Positions 54,739 to 64,000 of a DNA stretch of 64,000 bases are shown here, piece after piece. The translations under genes were made by a program, and so were the position numbers. The stretch comes from Plenodomus lindquistii. Its lineage: Eukaryota > Ascomycota > Dothideomycetes > Pleosporales > Leptosphaeriaceae. Location of the stretch: NCBI GenBank assembly GCA_025504975.1, contig JANUWI010000004.1, forward strand, positions 1,984,001 through 2,048,000, read 5' to 3'. Under the pieces are notes generated by a model that saw nothing but the letters and a program-made list of their open reading frames with translations, made no database searches and had not been told where the DNA came from. The stretch's first letter is position 1. Each line of letters begins with the position of its first letter.

Positions 54739-56924
54739 TCACTCCGTGGTAGAGCTTTCTGGGTTTTCCTTGGCCCGCATCAAGTAGGACATGAGCCCCC
54801 ATATTCCTCGCATGGCCTCCGTTCTATCTTCGATACTGAAAAGATCGTACCAGCGTGTCCGCTGGAATTTAGGTGAGCACCAGTCAGCGTCCGCGGGTAA
54901 TTTGTCTGGAAGCCTGCCTTCGGTGATGTACTGTAGGTAACATCGATGGACATGCAGCTTTATAACACTTATATGGTGGTTGAGCGATGATACCATGAAA
55001 ACCTTCGTCAAGTCAGCACACTGGTAACGTCCAGGGCACTCGTATGGCTCACGTCGTCATAATCACTGCCACTCTCTTTGCCAATGGCTTCGTATGCGAC
55101 CTTTGGATCCCACAAAGGAGATCCAACTTTTAGAGTTTTCCAGATCTCCAAGGGCGTGGGTTTCCGACGTGCCTTAGATCCATCTCGGTTCCTTTCAACT
55201 TCTACCTCTGGTTTAGTCAAAACAGCTCCAGTAGCCTCGCCTACCTCGCCGCCCGGTCCCCCACCCCAACGTTCCTTTGTGGTCCACCATTTGCCCTCAC
55301 CTGCTCGCTTCTCAGTCTGCCCTTCTCTTGCTCGCTCTTGTGCCAGGAGAAGCAGTCCTCCGAGCTCTCTGACAGTGTCGAGAATTGACTCGGCTTCTAG
55401 ATTACCCGACTTGCCAAAATTGACATCAGCTCGGCACTGGACACCAAGGACGGGTCCTTCCATCCAGCCCTGTCGAGCTTTTGCCCTGTCTTGGGGTCCT
55501 CGCCATGCTACAGAACCCATACGTACAGGGAAACGTACATGTCCGAGTGTTAAAACTGGCGGGCGCCTATGCGGTGAGAGTGTGACCCCGAAAGACCATG
55601 CTATTGGTTCGATAAAAGCCTTCACACAGTCGATGCGGTATTGATCAGGCATCTCTGCACCATTTCCAATTCGATATCCGCTGTACGACCCTTGCGCTAA
55701 ATCATCTGACGAGGTTTGATCCGCCAAAGTCGTACTCTGAGGCACCTTTGGCGGCGCGCCACGTGCTGGGAGCACTTGATCTGACGTGCTTGATGATGAT
55801 GATTTTGATGATGATGACGATGATGCTGAAGTGGCTATAGAGGCCAATCCAAACCCGTTCAGCCTGGTTCTGTCTAAAGTTGTTGCGTCATTTGCTGCTT
55901 CGGTCTTTGCTTTCTTCCGCGGTTCGTTGTCCGCGGGAGATTTCGCCGGCCCGTTCTCTACCGTAGTATTGCTACTGTCACTCATCTTGATGTCATCTGC
56001 AGCGTCTAAGAGGTCTGACAGGCCGACCTGACCTGTGGAGCTGGATTCAGTAGCTCCGCCGTTCGATGGTGGGGTGTATACGTCCAACGAGGTGTCCCAA
56101 TAATACGCTAGGTTATCAAGCCCTTCCCAGAACTTGCGGAAGTGTGCCAGCCGTAGCGGCACTTGTCTTCCATCTGCTTTTCGTGTAAGAGTGGCAAATG
56201 CATCACTATTGCTGAAGTACAACTCTCTGATGCGCGCGTAGAAGTCTCTCTGCTCAGGAACCTTCCGGCCGTTGCTAAGCAGTACAGCAGCGGTACCTAC
56301 GGATGCAGAAGGTGCAACCTGGCCTTCTGCTGGCGGGTCTGCCCATTTCTGCGGAGGTAGATGTGAATGTGCGTTACCAGACAAGGATGAAAGTAACGTG
56401 TCGAAGTCACATTCTGGCTGAAACGTAATGTTGAGTGTCGCCAAGGTGTCTCGAGTGACATCACTTGGTTTTCTGAGGCGCAGAAACTGCGCCGTTACCC
56501 CTGTATCTGGTTGCTTCCAGGATGGAGGAGGGCTTGTGGCGGATGGTCCGGGCAGTTGAAGGGATGGAAACGTTACGGGAGTCGGTTTCGAAGGCGGAGC
56601 CCTCGCCTTCTGTGTATCATGTTGGCCGGCGAGCAAGTTTCCTGGGGTAAACGACGCTATAATCAGCCTCGATATCGCACGTGTACGGTACACGCCGGGT
56701 GAAACACGTGGAATGATTTGACAGACACCCAGTCGTTAAACATTGGCAATGTGGCCCGTATTTCTTGTGAGAATGCAAGAATATGGAACGACTAGACACT
56801 GAGGCAGAGTCGATGGTTTTCTGTAGCGGGACGACATTGGGAGGCCCATGCGTAGACGTGGCCGTCCAGCGATGTCGTGATGCGTGTTGACAAAGGGACG
56901 GGACTCACCACTGAAGCTGAACAT
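54739..56924 (-). CDS. Conserved fungal protein of unknown function
   Basis: Exons on the minus strand are 56924-56909 (16 nt), 56641-55053 and 55002-54739, encoding 622 aa. I do not recognise a named family. Exon 1 gives MFSFSG; the join reads FSGNLLAGQHDTQKARAPP. The frame starting downstream lacks an ATG, which supports this start. The N-terminal third holds FLRLRKPSDVTRDTLATLNITFQPE and RKFWEGLDNLAYYWDTSLDVY. A middle low-complexity part has poly-Ser runs and a Lys-rich nuclear-like signal (EPRKKAKTEA). The conserved C-terminal part contains DCVKAFIEPIAWSFGVTL, LGHVRFPVRMGSVAWRGP and, across the 50-nt intron, YDDVFMVSSLNHHISVIKLHVHRC. The first intron (56642-56908) is 267 nt, the longest I found here. 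A nuclear role is inference. Confidence 0.7.
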
Positions 56925-57714
56925 TGTCACAATGGCGCAGTCGCCGATACCGAATCTGCGAGTGAAGCGGTGGCTTTTGGTTGTTTACATAGGTAGGCCC
57001 AAGCGTGCTCGGCTCAATGGCCATCTCTGTGCGCGTGCAGCGTTGGGCTCCACCTGCACATCCCCGCGACTGTCTCCTTGCAGGTCTGGGTTGATTGCCT
57101 GCAGACCATGTTTGCTGCAGCAATATCAATATCGATCGAAGCCGGGCAGTGCGCTGTTTTGTTCTAGAAGACTCCGAATGACGATTGCAGAGGCGCCTGA
57201 CAGATGTCAATTCTGGTGGCCGGGTCAGCCTACAGCGGCTGTCACTGGTCACGTGCTGCTCGTTTCAAGCTTCAAGTGCGAGGCCATCCCGAGTGGGTCG
57301 CTCTGTTCGACACCTCAACACCATCAAATGGCATCGCCCACACAGCAGCCACGCCGCCGCTCCATCGAGCAATCCTTGGTCTCGGATGAGACGGCGGCCG
57401 CGCTGTCGTTCAGGTCTGCGAAGCCTCCCGCGCTTCAGGTGTGTTGTACTTGGTGCTCGAGGCGGCACATGAAGCCATGCGCGTTTCAGGCATATACAAG
57501 CGCATCACCTCGTGCCAACGGTTGACAAGCATCCGCTCGCACATCGAACATCTGCTAACATGTCTTCCTGCTAACCCACTGTTCACCATCTTGTGGCGGT
57601 AATCTTCAATTTCCTAAGTTAATATGCACAAAGCGCCCACGGCGCCTGCAGTTCCCTTTGCTTGTCTTTCCTTTGAGTCCGTATCGGCGTTACTTTCTGT
57701 GAGCTGTCGTATAC
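56925..57714. other. Intergenic region between divergent genes
   Basis: About 790 bases between divergent start codons. An ATG frame at 57624 overlaps the next gene in another frame; see the finding on its N-terminus. Confidence 0.4.
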
Positions 57715-59886
57715 ATGGCATCTCCTCCAGAGTCGGTCACTACGGTGAATGGGCGGCGGTGTACTCGATCACGGGCCCGGACAGCGGCCACCTCAGTGCT
57801 TACCACCGAACAATCTACGGCGACGGCCTCGACGGAAGTCACAACCTCCAGCGCCGTTCAGCAGACCACACAACCTACGGCTGAAGCACCACTACCCCTC
57901 CCTCCTCCTCCTCCTCCTCCTCCTCCACCACCACCACCACCTGCACCGCCTTCATCGTCACCTGCGTCATCCACCACGATACTTGAGCAACCGACTATTG
58001 AGCCCACTACCGACGTCGTCGCTACTACAGACGTCGCTGCTACCACCGATGTTGCAGCATCTTCGGCCCCAGGTACGAGCAGTGTGCTTCCTACGTCATC
58101 ACCGCCAGTCAGTCCGCCGCCAGATCTGAATACTACAGATCGAGTAGTTGCGGCTGCAGTGCCATCAGTTCCGGTCGCAGAAGAGGCCGTGCCGTCAAGT
58201 ACTACGGTGGTAGAAGAGGCCTTGCCATCAAGTACTGCGGTGGCAGAAGAAGCCGCGCCGTCAAGTCCTGCGGTGGCAGATGCACCGTCAACAGACACAG
58301 CAGCGTCGGCTTCAACACCGGCTCTGGAACCGCTTGGCCCAGCGCCAGTATCACCGCAACTTGCCGTGACTTCAACAGCGCCTTCTGCAATACCGATATT
58401 AGCACCTACCGTAATCTCAAAATCTATAAGCTCTAATCAAATCATCACAGCTATCAGCCCCTCGCGCGAAGCATCGCCCACACAAGGGCCTTCATTCACC
58501 GCTCCAGCCGTTTCCGATGACCCAACGTCGATCAACACAAACCCCGACTTTCCCCGTTCGAGTGACACGAACTCTCCTCCGTCGAACTCGAATCAACCGG
58601 CTGGCAAGCAGCCCGGACAGACGACATCTGCCGCAGGCCTTTTACCGACAGGCGAATCTGCAGGAATAACAACGCCTGGTCTGGGCGGCGGAGGCGACGT
58701 CGCTCCTTCTACTCAGCCAGCGTCAGAAAAACTTAACATAGGAGAAATTGCTGGAGGGGTTGTTGGTGGCGTGGCAGGCCTGGCGTTGATAATCGGGTTG
58801 CTCCTTTTCTTCCTACGGAAGAGAAAGGCGAAATCAGTGGTATGGCAAGAGAAAGATAGCAACGAACCGACATTTCTTGAAAAGCTGAGAGCAATACCTG
58901 CAAGATGTGGTGTCTTGGTCGCAAAAGTGAAAGGCAAGAAGTCAGGGTCCACAGGCAACGCCTACCACAGACACACAGCGCAGAACAGCGTCAGCTCGGT
59001 GTATTCGACCAACACTAGCCGTCGTGTTCGCTCCATCAGTGAACCACAGGGACTGTTTGCAGGAAAACGCACAAGCTCAACGTCGAGTAAGAAGAGCGAA
59101 CGGAACCTCCTTCGGAAAAAACAGGGCAGCATTTCTTCCAACTATCGCTTTCCCGGAATCGCAGAGAATCAACACACCCGAAATACTTCAGATTATGCAA
59201 ATCCGTTCATAGATCCTGCACCGACGACAACTCTCATGCTTCTCAATCCGGATCCTCGGAGTGGCCCAGTCACGCCACAAGTGCCTCAGGCGACCGTCGG
59301 CAAAGCAATGAAGGATCCTTTTGCTTCACTATACGACCCCACAGACCACGAACCACCCAAATTCAGGGATCCAGAAGCGCATCATATCCGCAATCAAAGT
59401 TCGATATCCGCCGTATCCTCATTGTCAGCATTGGGATCACACCCACCATCCTCATTCGATAATACACTCGACCCCTTTCAAGATCCCATCAGTCCCGTGG
59501 CCCCTATTCAAGCAGCGCTACCCGGCCATGACCGCCGTCCTTCATCAGCCACATATCCCACTTTCAACGCCATCACCACGCCATCCGCAACTCGCGATTC
59601 GCAATACACATTTTTCGGTGGTCCAGGTCCCAGCCGCCCTACAACCAACATGTTTACACCCGCACTGCCTACCGGCCGCACCGTCCGACAATCAGACCCC
59701 TTTGATCTCGATCGCCCTGAAGTCCTGGGCTTCAAGGACGGGCTAGGTCGTAAACCGAGTCTCACACGACAGCCTTCGCGGTCGAAACGAACCAGTAGCT
59801 TTGGGAACTGGGGTAATGCGGTAGAGCATGATGGGACTGGTGCACCACCCACCCGCCAGCTCTGGAGTTCGAATACTAAAAGGTGA
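57715..59886 (+). CDS. Ser/Thr/Pro-rich single-pass membrane protein, sensor-like
   Basis: A single exon of 723 aa. Residues 1-340 are extracellular-like: S/T-rich, with a proline run (about 62-80) encoded by a CCT/CCA repeat, and three tandem copies of a 13-residue unit of the type VAEEAVPSSTTVV (about 154-192). Then a Gly-rich transmembrane helix (EIAGGVVGGVAGLALIIGLLLFFL, about 343-367) is followed by a basic stop-transfer RKRKAK. The 350-residue cytoplasmic tail has Ser-rich and Arg motifs (NRRVRSISEP-like, KKSERNLLRKKQGS) and ends with FGNWGNAVEHD. The layout is that of fungal wall-stress sensors or axial polarity-type proteins. No ectodomain family is seen. The N-terminus (MASPPESVTTVNGRR) is not a signal peptide, so the start is doubtful. 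Confidence 0.7.
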   Translation: MASPPESVTTVNGRRCTRSRARTAATSVLTTEQSTATASTEVTTSSAVQQTTQPTAEAPLPLPPPPPPPPPPPPPPAPPSSSPASSTTILEQPTIEPTTDVVATTDVAATTDVAASSAPGTSSVLPTSSPPVSPPPDLNTTDRVVAAAVPSVPVAEEAVPSSTTVVEEALPSSTAVAEEAAPSSPAVADAPSTDTAASASTPALEPLGPAPVSPQLAVTSTAPSAIPILAPTVISKSISSNQIITAISPSREASPTQGPSFTAPAVSDDPTSINTNPDFPRSSDTNSPPSNSNQPAGKQPGQTTSAAGLLPTGESAGITTPGLGGGGDVAPSTQPASEKLNIGEIAGGVVGGVAGLALIIGLLLFFLRKRKAKSVVWQEKDSNEPTFLEKLRAIPARCGVLVAKVKGKKSGSTGNAYHRHTAQNSVSSVYSTNTSRRVRSISEPQGLFAGKRTSSTSSKKSERNLLRKKQGSISSNYRFPGIAENQHTRNTSDYANPFIDPAPTTTLMLLNPDPRSGPVTPQVPQATVGKAMKDPFASLYDPTDHEPPKFRDPEAHHIRNQSSISAVSSLSALGSHPPSSFDNTLDPFQDPISPVAPIQAALPGHDRRPSSATYPTFNAITTPSATRDSQYTFFGGPGPSRPTTNMFTPALPTGRTVRQSDPFDLDRPEVLGFKDGLGRKPSLTRQPSRSKRTSSFGNWGNAVEHDGTGAPPTRQLWSSNTKR
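57899..57941 (+). repeat. Proline-coding CCT/CCA microsatellite
   Basis: About nine CCT units followed by several CCA units inside the membrane-protein gene, encoding a proline run. Confidence 0.85.
58176..58292 (+). repeat. 39-bp minisatellite in the sensor-like gene
   Basis: Three consecutive, slightly diverged copies of a 39-bp unit encode the pattern (V/A)EEA(V/L/A)PSS(T/P)(T/A)V. Copy number is likely to vary between strains. Confidence 0.75.
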
Positions 59887-60410
59887 CGATGTGGTCGGTG
59901 TCAAAAGGTTATGCGCAGCCAGGAAACACAAACACACATACATACCGCGCAAGTTGCAGCCGTGGAGCGCACAAGACGCGTGGACGAAACGAGCGGAGGG
60001 TGCATTGATGGCATTTCCGCATTCCACGGTAACATTTTCCTTTTTATTTATTGAGATTTAGCGATGGCAGGAAGTATTCCGCGGGTTCCATCGGTTGGGT
60101 GGGCATCCTCTCAACGCTTACACGCACGCATATTTGAAATGTTCTGTTTATTCTCAATACGCATCTGTAGCATATATTCCTCACCTCACCTTGCCGTTTA
60201 GCATAGCATTTAGAATACCCCCCCACCACACAATCTGACGATCACGAGTCTGTACTGTAGTAACACAATGGAATATTAATCCCCAGTCATGCATTCACCA
60301 TCTCTGCCATCTCTCCGTAGACTTAATCTGAACAGAACTCGAATTGCGAGATCGAACACACAGTCTCTACATATGGGTATCATAAACAAGACAAAAGACA
60401 CCACACTACA
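59887..60410. other. Intergenic region between convergent genes
   Basis: About 520 bases between the stops of the sensor-like gene and the His-rich gene. I see no gene or notable element. Confidence 0.45.
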
Positions 60411-61127
60411 CTACATCCACTTCTCCACGGCCCCAAAGGGCGGATACTTTAATCCCCCTTCTCGCCCTCTGCCCCTTCTCCTCGTCCACTTGCCTCTTCC
60501 CCCAGCACTGCTACTTCCCACTGTACTACTCACACAGTCCCATTGCCATGGTAATTCTCGGCCTAAAACTTCGTACCCGGCTACTCTTCGCAGCCTACTC
60601 TGCTCGCGATCCGTGTGCGTGCTGCGCAGAGCTACACGAGTTGTCTCGCGGACGGTTGCAGGCTCTACGATCTGCGTGCGGTAGACTGGCTCGCGGGGTG
60701 AAGGCGGCGCGGCTGATGGGGCGTGTGAATGGGGTGGAGGTGTTGACGGGACCTGCGATGGGGGAGGAGGGGCAGGTGATGGTGAAGATCGCTTTCTCCC
60801 TTGTCCGCGGAGCTTGGGTCCTGGTATGCCATGGAGATGGTGGTGGTGGAGAGGATTATGTACTGGATGAAGGTGGAGTGGATGCAAATGCGGGTGGTGA
60901 AGGTGGTGGTGGTGGTGGTGGTGTAGGGGAGGATGCAAATGCGGGTGATGGTGGTGTTGCTGGTGCTCGAGGTCCATGGTGACACTGCTTGGGATTTTGA
61001 CCTTGATGTCGCTAAAGCGTGGGCTTGACTTATGATGAACGCGAACGAGATCCTCCGCACAGGAGGAATCTGAGGAATGACGTTTGTGGTTTTTGTCTTT
61101 GATGGGCGTGAGGGTGAACCAGCACAT
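60411..61127 (-). CDS. Histidine-rich hypothetical protein
   Basis: A single exon of 238 aa from ATG 61127 (MCWFTLTPIKDKNHKRHSS). I do not recognise a family. The N-terminus (about 1-60) looks like ordinary protein (CAEDLVRVHHKSSPRFSDIKVKIP). Residues 63-110 are a His/Pro/Leu tract, with about half His, encoded by a GGT/GAT-type repeat region (60894-60965 on the plus strand). A Pro/Ser-rich part, then EPVYRTQIVEPATVRETTRVALR and a Gly/Arg-rich end follow. The tract could bind zinc, nickel or copper (inference). A plus-strand frame with an ATG (60548-60982) overlaps it completely; I prefer the minus strand because its flanks outside the repeat have better amino-acid composition. Confidence 0.45.
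   Translation of the reverse strand: MCWFTLTPIKDKNHKRHSSDSSCAEDLVRVHHKSSPRFSDIKVKIPSSVTMDLEHQQHHHHPHLHPPLHHHHHHHLHHPHLHPLHLHPVHNPLHHHHLHGIPGPKLRGQGRKRSSPSPAPPPPSQVPSTPPPHSHAPSAAPPSPREPVYRTQIVEPATVRETTRVALRSTHTDREQSRLRRVAGYEVLGRELPWQWDCVSSTVGSSSAGGRGKWTRRRGRGREGGLKYPPFGAVEKWM
60902..60923 (+). repeat. GGT trinucleotide repeat
   Basis: About seven GGT units, encoding a His run on the minus strand in the His-rich gene. Confidence 0.85.
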
Positions 61128-62286
61128 GTCTGCGCCTGGACTCGGGCCTGCTGATGTCAAGGCCGGAGTCGAAGCGAGTGGGTAGAGAGTAGAGCCTGGT
61201 TGGAGGGGCGATGCGATGGTATGAGGATGCGGAGAATGACGGGATATAGCTCGAGGGTGGTCTGGACGGCTGACGGTAGGTATATGGAGTGGACTCGTAA
61301 CGGGGCATTGGAAAGCAGTCGGAAGCGCAGTGTGAGCAACAGCAGGTACTTATCTCGAGGGCCGAGAGGAGCAGACAAGTGATGAAAAAGAAGGTTCAAA
61401 CCTCTTACCACGAGGGCATTTCTACGACTACCTAGGGAGCCGACGCATCATTTGTTACCATCACATTGCCATGACAAGACATGCACGCGGGCCGCACCAC
61501 CAGTCCAAAGGGACGGGCAAATGAGACAAGGTGAGCAAAAGCGGTGCCTGCATGATGGTGACGGTGCCTGCATATAGGCGGTGCGAACATGTGTTCTGGT
61601 CGCCGGGTGGATGACTGAGGCTGGTGAGGGCTATGGTGTGCGCGTGGGTTGACGCAATGTCTTGGATGACCTGGGATGTTGACGGGGCATCGTGACCACG
61701 GCGCACGACTTCCGAGAGAAGCTCGACTCGGTACAAGTATCCAGTGAAGAGTGTGGACGATACCTTTGAGACCTACAACGCTGCATATAGCAGAGTATAG
61801 CGTATCTTGAAGTATCGAGGAGGGTATGTATCGTTAGTATGACATGCTTCAACGTACAAGCGACTACACTTGTATCGCCGTATGAAAGAGATGTTGTGTA
61901 CTGAGAAGATGCTACAAGCGCAGGAAGATGCAGCCTTGAGATACACACGATGGTTGGTGTTGTTGCATGTCGGAAGCCTTAGCCAGGCGGGGATGTGTCG
62001 ATGGTGGTGGTGATGATGCATATGGAAGGAAGGCAACACTGGCCGCGACAAAGCTTGGCATGCATGGCCGCTGGACTGGCAGCTGCAGCAGCTCTGCCGC
62101 GAGCTTGGAGCCTCGCGACAATCCATCCACCACCTCACTTAGTCGCACCAAGCCCGCATCCGCGCCACCGCGACAGCTTCACCAGCCCCAATAGCCCTCT
62201 TCCCCAATAGCCCTCTCGCCCGAGTCTCCTTCTCCTCCACTCTGGGCTGCACAACTGCACTGCGCCAATCCACCACCGCCGCCGCC
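61128..62286. other. Intergenic region between His-rich gene and PRE2
   Basis: About 1.16 kb between divergent start codons. Only short overlapping frames are present. The last 150 bases are the C-rich leader of PRE2 (CAGCCCCAATAGCCCTC appears as a near-duplicated CCCAATAGCCCTCT at 62190-62217). Confidence 0.45.
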
Positions 62287-63242
62287 ATGGACTCATTAGT
62301 GGCCCAGTACAGCAGGCCTGCCTACGCCGACGAGGGCCAAACACAAGACGAGCAGCTCGAGCTCCACAGCGGCATGCCCGAGCTGTCCCTCAAATTCGCC
62401 CTGCCCCCCGTTGCTCAGGTAGCTCCCCTTGCTCGTCCAGCCCAGGGCCCTCATACTGATAGACAGCACAGTCGGCATCATGGCTGCGGGCAATGACGGA
62501 CGACTACTCCAACCCCAACTGCCCCATCAAAATCGCCCACGGCACCACAACGCTTGCCTTCCGCTTCAAGGGCGGCATCATCGTCGCCACCGACTCGCGC
62601 GCCACGGCCGGAAACTGGATCGCCAGTCAGACGGTCAAGAAGGTCATTGAGATCAACAACTGCCTGCTGGGCACAATGGCCGGTGGCGCTGCCGACTGCC
62701 AGTACTGGCTCGCCTATCTCGGTATGCAATGTCGTCTGCACGAGCTCCGACACAAGCGCCGCATCTCCGTCGCCGCCGCCTCCAAGATCCTCGCCAACCT
62801 GGTCTACTCGTACAAGGGCATGGGCTTGAGCATGGTGAGATGACGAGTCAGTCCTATTGCGTCGTCACATGCTAACAGAAACTAGGGCACAATGTGCGCT
62901 GGTGTCACGCCGCAAGAAGGTCCCGCCCTCTACTACATTGACAGTGACGGCACCCGCCTCGCAGGCAACCTCTTCTGTGTCGGATCCGGTCAGACATTCG
63001 CATACGGTGTCCTTGACGCATCATACAAGTACGATTTGGAAGACGACGAGGCCCTCGAATTGGGACGAAGGAGTATTCTGGCAGCCACACATAGGGACGC
63101 GTACTCGGGTGGCTTCATCAACTTGTACCACGTCAAGGAGGACGGATGGGTCAAGCATGGCTTCAACGACACAAACCCCATTTTCTGGGAGACCAAGTTG
63201 AAGAAGGGCGAGTTCTCCAACGTGACCAGCGAGCTTGAGTAG
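62287..63242 (+). CDS. PRE2: 20S proteasome subunit beta5 (PRE2)
   Basis: Exons 62287-62418, 62472-62834 and 62886-63242 encode 283 aa (yeast Pre2: 287 aa). This subunit carries the chymotrypsin-like activity of the 20S proteasome. It is made with a propeptide that is cut before the catalytic Thr in KIAHG|TTTLAFRF; by my exon count that is Thr69. The catalytic Asp/Lys partners appear in TDSRATAGN and the SQTVKKVIEIN segment. The family core continues with GTMAGGAADCQYWLAYLG and YKGMGLSMGTMCAG, the latter restored across the 51-nt second intron (62835-62885). The first intron is 53 nt (62419-62471) and gives VAQSASWLRAMTDDYS. ATG 62287 (MDSLVAQYSRPAYAD) was chosen as the first ATG with a leader. 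Confidence 0.96.
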
Positions 63243-63917
63243 ACTGGCAAGACAAGCGCTGGACTTATACGAGTAGGGATACCTATACCCTTGGCTGGCT
63301 CTACTGCTGAGCAACGAGACACATGGCACCCAAAATCAAAATTGGGCCGGTTATGAAATCAATGTATCCAATGACCAACTCCATATCAATAACACGACGA
63401 CGTGACTGCACATGTACCAAAATCACACAACATCAATAAATCTTCAACATCTTGCATTCCAACATCCTTACAACGACGAACATGCGCCAACTATAACCCG
63501 GACGCTCTCTTGCTTGAACACCTATAGAAATACAGAGCAATCCCCGTCCATGCTAACTTTATCAAGAAGAAGAAGAAAAAATCAAACGCCCATTCCAAAC
63601 AATTGATCTGTGGTGTGAAACAAAAGGAGAGATAAAAGGTGGCAATGTACACTGGTCCCAGTGTATGGGTATAAGCAACCTCGGAGACATATAATGTGGA
63701 AAAAAAAAAGGATAAAAAAAAAACAGAGATCCGTATACGCCTCCTCTCCGTACTGCGAATTCTCTTTCCCTGCGCACATGGGTGCGGAGCCCGCTGCCTG
63801 GGTGAACAATAGAATGCGTGTGCAACAAAACATGCTGCTTCTCCCCGCAAAAACAAGGGAGGAAGGGTAAAAAACACACTCGTATAGGAAAAGAGGAAAT
63901 GACAAATTGAAGAGAAT

Positions 63918-63954
<37 letters not shown>

Positions 63955-64000
63955 TAAGCATGCGATATCAATCCGCTCGCAGCATCGCACCCCAGATTGA
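63243..64000. other. Region downstream of PRE2
   Basis: About 760 bases of 3' sequence to the window end, with A-rich runs near 63700-63722 and the (GT)17 repeat listed separately. Minus-strand frames here are CA-repeat shadows. A neighbouring gene may begin beyond the window. Confidence 0.45.
63919..63952 (+). repeat. Dinucleotide repeat (GT)17
   Basis: Seventeen perfect GT units downstream of PRE2; a likely length-polymorphic microsatellite. Confidence 0.95.

Noticed and set aside
60548..60982. 144-codon plus-strand frame opposite the His-rich gene
   Set aside because: Has an ATG but becomes poly-Gly; the minus-strand frame is longer and has better composition at both ends. Not fully excluded.
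63491..63990. Three long minus-strand frames at the window end
   Set aside because: They come from the GT/CA microsatellite (His-Thr repeats) and T-rich 3' sequence.

Overview
The window looks like a chromosome segment of a filamentous ascomycete, most likely a Dothideomycete of the Pleosporales type (the phylum is well supported; the order is my inference from overall protein resemblance). Genes are monocistronic and cut by short introns (mostly 47-60 nt, GT..AG with CTGAC/CTAAT-like branch sites close to the acceptor). Many encode proteins typical of filamentous ascomycetes: a PhiA-like wall protein, a Zn2Cys6 regulator, a fused HIS7, a DUF6594 membrane protein and an ascomycete laccase with a DSGL tail. 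I see no rRNA, tRNA, CRISPR array or intact transposon. I resolved 24 protein-coding genes; exon coordinates are in each entry.

Left part (1-19.3 kb), mostly plus strand: CMR1 (WD40 chromatin/DNA-damage protein), a PhiA-like secreted wall protein, a DUF167 protein (minus), arginase, a type II mitochondrial NADH dehydrogenase, a DUF6594 membrane protein, and, after a 2.6-kb gene-poor stretch, a Ras GTPase-activating protein with an intact arginine finger behind a C-rich, repeat-filled leader.

Middle accessory part (19.3-27.7 kb), all minus strand: a Baeyer-Villiger-type flavin monooxygenase, a nested palindromic repeat (MITE-like), a GPR1/FUN34/YaaH acetate-transporter-like protein that seems to lack its N-terminal signature, a complete laccase, and a small Arg-rich orphan protein.

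Housekeeping part (28.3-48.6 kb): three divergent pairs, AIM24/ATM1 (both mitochondrial), HIS7/IMP3 and DRN1/UTP20 (both RNA-processing factors). Between the last two pairs lie a small Cys-containing tail-anchored or GPI-like protein and a secreted HNH nuclease.

Right part (48.6-64 kb): a Zn2Cys6 regulator whose third zinc cysteine is encoded by a 6-nt microexon, a secreted germin/spherulin-like cupin, a conserved protein of unknown function, a Ser/Thr/Pro-rich single-pass membrane protein, a His-rich orphan, and PRE2 (proteasome beta5).

The most interesting signal is the microexon. Skipping it would keep the reading frame but remove one of the six zinc-binding cysteines, so splicing could in principle switch DNA binding on or off.
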